Shown here: positions 5,482-7,946 of the stretch, in pieces
How the letters are laid out: each line of letters opens with the position of its first letter
Numbering within the stretch: position 1 is the first letter of the stretch
NCBI GenBank assembly: GCA_021801545.1
Contig: JAJYXX010000002.1
Coordinates: forward strand, 1 to 7,946
Source of the DNA: Chloroflexota bacterium
GTDB lineage: Bacteria > Chloroflexota > Limnocylindria > Limnocylindrales > CSP1-4
Direction: 5' to 3'
DNA: 7,946 nt
The notes under the pieces: model-generated
Database searches by the model: none
Seen by the model: only the letters and a program-made list of their open reading frames with translations
What the model was told of the DNA's origin: nothing
Translations under genes and position numbers: made by a program

Positions 5482-6939
5482 ATGTCTGACCGGACATACG
5501 GTCTCGCCAGGCGGCTTCGACCCATCGTCGCCGGCGTCACCATCACCGCGATCGCTGCTGGCACGGCGTTCGCTCTCACCAAGCAGGACCCAGGAGCCGC
5601 CTACATCCACGACATCTCCGCCCAGAGCCAGGCGCTCTTCGGCTTCGGGAAGCCCCTCGCTACCGGGCTGACCGGGACGTTCACGGGGCCCGGCGACCAG
5701 GCCGTCGAGCTCGCGACGGGTCTGTCGGCACGTCTCGTCACCGATCGTGTCGGCAAGAACGCCGACATGATCGCCCTCTGGCCCGACGACGAGAACCCGA
5801 CGTACGCGATCGTGTGCAACGAGATCAACGGGACCTTGCCGGGCGCGCCCGCCACGGTCCAGCGCGTTCACCTCTCGGACGGCGAGGTGAGCGACATGAT
5901 CTTCGGACTGAAGTCGTGCGACCCGGCTCAGCGGACGGCGTGGGGCACGATCATCGTCGGCGAGGAGGCCGGCAGCAGCGGCCGCCTCTACGAGATCCTC
6001 GACCCGCTCAACACGAACGGCGTCAGCGTCAACCGCTCGATCGGGACGACGTCCGACCCCTCGCGCGTGGTGGCCCGGACGGCCGTCGGTCAGCTGAGCT
6101 ACGAGGGCGTCGCCCTCCTCGACGATGGGACGATGTACTACGCCGACGAGCGCCGGCCCTCGAACGGCATGGCCGGTGGCGGGATCTACAAGTTCGTGCC
6201 CACCAGCCCGTTCACCGCCGGCGCTCCCATCACCGACCTCGCCGACAGTCCGCTGGCGTCGGGATCGGTCTTTGTCATGCGCCTCGGCACGCGGAGCGGT
6301 TTCTCCGACTACGGCCAGGGGTCGAACACCGGCGCCGGCACGTGGATGGCGCTCACGACCCCAGGCGACCCGACGACCTGGGATCTGGACGCCGCGGCGA
6401 AGCTCGCCGGGATGACCGGCTTCTACCGCCCGGAGGACATGGATCTCGATCCGGTCGCCCTCGCCGACGGACGGATCCGCGCCTGCTGGAACAACACCGG
6501 CCGTGACACGGCGGCGAACTGGGGCGAGACGCTCTGCCTCGAGGACGTCCCCGCTCCGTCGCAGCCGACGGGCGCGCAGCCCGTCGTCACCCCGTTCGCC
6601 ATCGGCAACCCCGAGCTCCGGATGGCCGACAACCTCGACTTCCAGCCTGGCACCGGCATCCTCTACCTGCTCATGGACGCGACGACGTCGTCCGAGAACC
6701 CGGCATTCACGAACGACGCCGTGTGGGCCTGTCTCCCCGACGGGGCCGATCCTGACACGCTCTCGGACGGCTGCGTCCGGGTCATGAACCTCAGGGACGG
6801 CATGGCCGAGTTCACGGGGATCGAGTTCCTCGCCGACGGCCAGAGCTTCCTGATCCACCTCCAGCACCGCACCCAGGACGACCGCGCTCTCCCCGGCACC
6901 GCCGATGAGCTCCTCATCAGCGGCCTCGCCGTGAAGTAA
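5482..6939 (+). CDS. PhoX-like (DUF839) secreted phosphatase family protein
   Basis: Predicted exported beta-propeller protein of the PhoX/DUF839 family; characterised members are Ca/Fe-dependent alkaline phosphatases that release phosphate outside the cytoplasm. Residues 10-32 form an N-terminal signal or anchor: RR at 10-11, a hydrophobic stretch, and an AFA site near 29-31. Twin-arginine export is known for PhoX, but the motif here is imperfect. Family segments in order are WGTIIVGEEA (154-163), YEGVALLDDGTMYYADERRP (207-226), GGGIYKFVPT (232-241), RPEDMDLDP (316-324), NWGETLCLED (346-355), DNLDFQPGTG (383-392) and a C-terminal DGMAEFTGIEFLADGQSFLI (439-458). Six cysteines (112, 146, 335, 352, 417, 431) could supply disulfides or a metal ligand. 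The length of 485 residues fits the shorter family members. It stands alone, divergent from the tRNA and convergent with the HAD unit. Phosphate control is plausible, but I see no clear Pho box. The activity is inferred from family only. Confidence 0.85.
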   Translation: MSDRTYGLARRLRPIVAGVTITAIAAGTAFALTKQDPGAAYIHDISAQSQALFGFGKPLATGLTGTFTGPGDQAVELATGLSARLVTDRVGKNADMIALWPDDENPTYAIVCNEINGTLPGAPATVQRVHLSDGEVSDMIFGLKSCDPAQRTAWGTIIVGEEAGSSGRLYEILDPLNTNGVSVNRSIGTTSDPSRVVARTAVGQLSYEGVALLDDGTMYYADERRPSNGMAGGGIYKFVPTSPFTAGAPITDLADSPLASGSVFVMRLGTRSGFSDYGQGSNTGAGTWMALTTPGDPTTWDLDAAAKLAGMTGFYRPEDMDLDPVALADGRIRACWNNTGRDTAANWGETLCLEDVPAPSQPTGAQPVVTPFAIGNPELRMADNLDFQPGTGILYLLMDATTSSENPAFTNDAVWACLPDGADPDTLSDGCVRVMNLRDGMAEFTGIEFLADGQSFLIHLQHRTQDDRALPGTADELLISGLAVK

Positions 6940-6945
6940 CCCGCT

Positions 6946-7011
6946 CCCGCGGCCTCCTCCCGCGGGACCCCTTCTTCCTGCAGAGACGTCCGGGTTCGCC
7001 CGGGCGTCTCT
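6946..7011 (+). terminator. two hairpins after the PhoX-like gene, probable terminator
   Basis: The first hairpin is CCCGCGG (6946-6952) with CCGCGGG (6960-6966). The second is 13 bp: AGAGACG-T-CCGGG (6982-6994) pairs with CCCGG-G-CGTCTCT (6999-7011), including one T-G pair, around a TTCG tetraloop. They begin 7 bases after the stop. There is no long T-run, which is common for terminators in high-GC genomes. Confidence 0.65.
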
Positions 7012-7089
7012 GTGTCCGCTGCTGCCTCGGCGGCCGACCTGTGCGGCCCAGCGCAGCACACGTGCCAGCCCGTTCGCCGGGATCAGGAT

Positions 7090-7125
7090 CAGGTGGACCG
7101 ACCGCCGCACCAGGCGGCGGACCTG
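7090..7125. terminator. GC-rich hairpin between convergent units, possible terminator for the - strand genes
   Basis: CCGCCGC (7102-7108) pairs with GCGGCGG (7114-7120) around a 5-nt loop. An outer CAGGT (7090-7094) pairs with ACCTG (7121-7125) across a 7-nt bulge. It lies 30 bases past the stop of the small - strand gene, in the right place to end that unit. It lacks a T-run. Confidence 0.4.
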
Positions 7126-7155
7126 CGGCTGAAGGGACGCGAGGGACCTCGGGTC

Positions 7156-7353
7156 TCAGCCGAACCAGAGCTGGACGTCGGCGTCCGATGATCCGTCCTC
7201 TTGCTGAGCCTCGAGACGGTTGTCGGCCGAGTCTCGACGGACGATCACTGGACCGTCGGGCGCTCCATCCGCGAGGTGGCGTCGCTGCTCGCGATCGGCC
7301 GACTCGCTCCCCTCATCGGGAGTCGGCGCGAAGGGATCGACGCGAGCCGGCAT
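7156..7353 (-). CDS. small hypothetical protein downstream of the HAD hydrolase (65 aa)
   Basis: Function not recognised. The ORF from ATG 7351-7353 to TGA 7156-7158 encodes an acidic, hydrophilic 65-residue protein. It begins MPARVDPFAPTPDEG, is rich in Asp/Glu/Arg/Gln in the middle, and ends DADVQLWFG. There is no membrane segment, cysteine or known motif, and most of it is probably disordered. It begins 20 bases after the HAD stop on the same strand and is probably co-transcribed with it. A GGGAAGG element lies about 14 nt upstream, farther than ideal. Codons mostly end in G or C and the composition lacks the Arg/Ser/Pro bias of shadow frames, which favours real coding. A longer frame extends upstream, but that part is antisense-like Arg-rich shadow inside the HAD gene. 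Confidence 0.5.
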   Translation of the reverse strand: MPARVDPFAPTPDEGSESADREQRRHLADGAPDGPVIVRRDSADNRLEAQQEDGSSDADVQLWFG

Positions 7354-7373
7354 CGGACTGGCCAACCTTCCCG

Positions 7374-7946
7374 CTACGCGTCCGTCCTGGGTGCGCGACG
7401 CCTTCGTGGAAAGCGGAGGTCGGGGAAGAAGTGCCGAAAGGCGTCGAGGATCCCCTCCTCGCTTGACGGCGGGACGACCAGGTCGGCCGCTCGCTGCACC
7501 GTTTCGGGCGCCGAGCCCATCGCCGCGGACCAGCCGGCGACGCGGAGCATCTCGGTGTCGTTCGGGGCATCCCCGACCGCCGCGACGCTTTCGAGGCCGA
7601 GACCTCGGAGGCCGGCGAGGTAGCGCAGCGCATCGCCCTTGCTGGTTCCGGGCGCCAGGAGTTCGATGCCCGAGTCGTCGCTCCATACGATCGACGCGCG
7701 GGATCCGAACCAGACGCTCGCGAGCATGCGCACGGAGCGATGGCGGTCCGAACGGGTCGGCAGGAACGTCCGGATCGGCCCATCGTTGACGATCCGCTCG
7801 AACGAGTCAACGAGCTCGAAGTGGGTGCCTTCCCGGAGTGGGGGCACGAACAGCCCCAGGTTCGCCGGTAAGGTCTCGGCGCGGTGGCCGTCGGCAAGAG
7901 CGACGATCGGGGTGAGCTCGAGCGCCCGAGCGAAGCTGAGGTGGTC
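7374..7946 (-). CDS. HAD-superfamily IIB (Cof-like) hydrolase, C-terminal part, runs off the window
   Basis: Cytoplasmic Mg-dependent phosphatase of the haloacid dehalogenase superfamily, subfamily IIB (Cof / sugar-phosphatase / mannosyl-3-phosphoglycerate phosphatase group). The frame is open to the last base of the window, giving 190 residues, and the true start with the DxDxT nucleophile motif lies beyond it. Visible marks, numbered from the window edge, are GTSKGDAL near 100-107 (motif III lysine at 103) and VGDAPNDTEML near 124-134 (motif IV, metal-binding D126 and D130). The usual C-terminal helix follows (ADLVVPPSSEEGILDAFRHF). The first 90 or so residues are cap-domain sequence. A GTG at 7845-7847 is not the likely start, because coding sequence continues upstream of it. 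The C-terminal tail is Arg-rich (PRRRRAPR). The gene faces the PhoX-like gene and is followed by a small ORF after 20 bases. The substrate cannot be inferred. Confidence 0.85.
   Translation of the reverse strand, partial: DHLSFARALELTPIVALADGHRAETLPANLGLFVPPLREGTHFELVDSFERIVNDGPIRTFLPTRSDRHRSVRMLASVWFGSRASIVWSDDSGIELLAPGTSKGDALRYLAGLRGLGLESVAAVGDAPNDTEMLRVAGWSAAMGSAPETVQRAADLVVPPSSEEGILDAFRHFFPDLRFPRRRRAPRTDA

Noticed and set aside
5140..7110. 656-residue ORF on the - strand
   Set aside because: It lies antisense to the well-supported PhoX-like gene, reaches into the tRNA, and has the Arg/Gly/Val/Asp-rich repetitive composition of a GC-rich shadow frame with no domain.
1..7946. CRISPR array or insertion sequence
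   Set aside because: No regularly spaced repeats, no transposase motifs and no long terminal inverted repeats were seen on either strand.

Overview
The window is about 7.9 kb of high-GC bacterial chromosome. GC-rich codon use, the phosphatase and PhoX-like families and a CCA-encoding tRNA-Asn suit a Chloroflexota or Actinomycetota genome, but nothing seen fixes the phylum. All functional calls come from reading motifs in the translations; no database search was run.

Left part (1-2096): a histidine-phosphatase-superfamily gene on the + strand is followed, two bases after its stop, by the C-terminal part of a 2-oxo acid dehydrogenase E2 acyltransferase that lacks its lipoyl and subunit-binding parts. 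Next comes low-quality DNA holding a frameshifted SnoaL-like (ester cyclase) pseudogene and one possible 43-residue zinc-ribbon ORF. This stretch looks like genomic debris.

Centre (2097-5160, all - strand): a tRNA-Asn(GTT) gene is followed at once by a tightly packed operon. It encodes an AbiEi-type antitoxin, an AbiEii-type nucleotidyltransferase toxin, and a third, unrecognised gene whose ATG overlaps the toxin stop as TAATG. The third gene is now two ORFs. A perfect 11-bp tandem duplication (2812-2833) causes the break, and removing one copy restores a single 427-residue frame. The operon promoter is compact: the -10 lies 7 nt before the antitoxin ATG, so the mRNA may be leaderless, and a 7-bp inverted repeat covers the -35 region. 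Twelve bases at the tRNA 3' end (5086-5097) recur exactly in direct orientation at 1697-1708, beside the SnoaL pseudogene. This suggests a decayed tRNA-targeted island of about 3.4 kb that carries the AbiE operon and no visible integrase.

Right part (5161-7946): a hairpin-rich intergenic stretch, then a monocistronic exported PhoX/DUF839-type phosphatase (+). Its 3' end faces a - strand pair made of a HAD-IIB hydrolase that runs off the window and a small 65-residue hypothetical protein. Several GC-rich hairpins lie between the convergent units and probably terminate transcription.

The most interesting point is the AbiE operon with a translationally coupled third gene broken by a tandem duplication.
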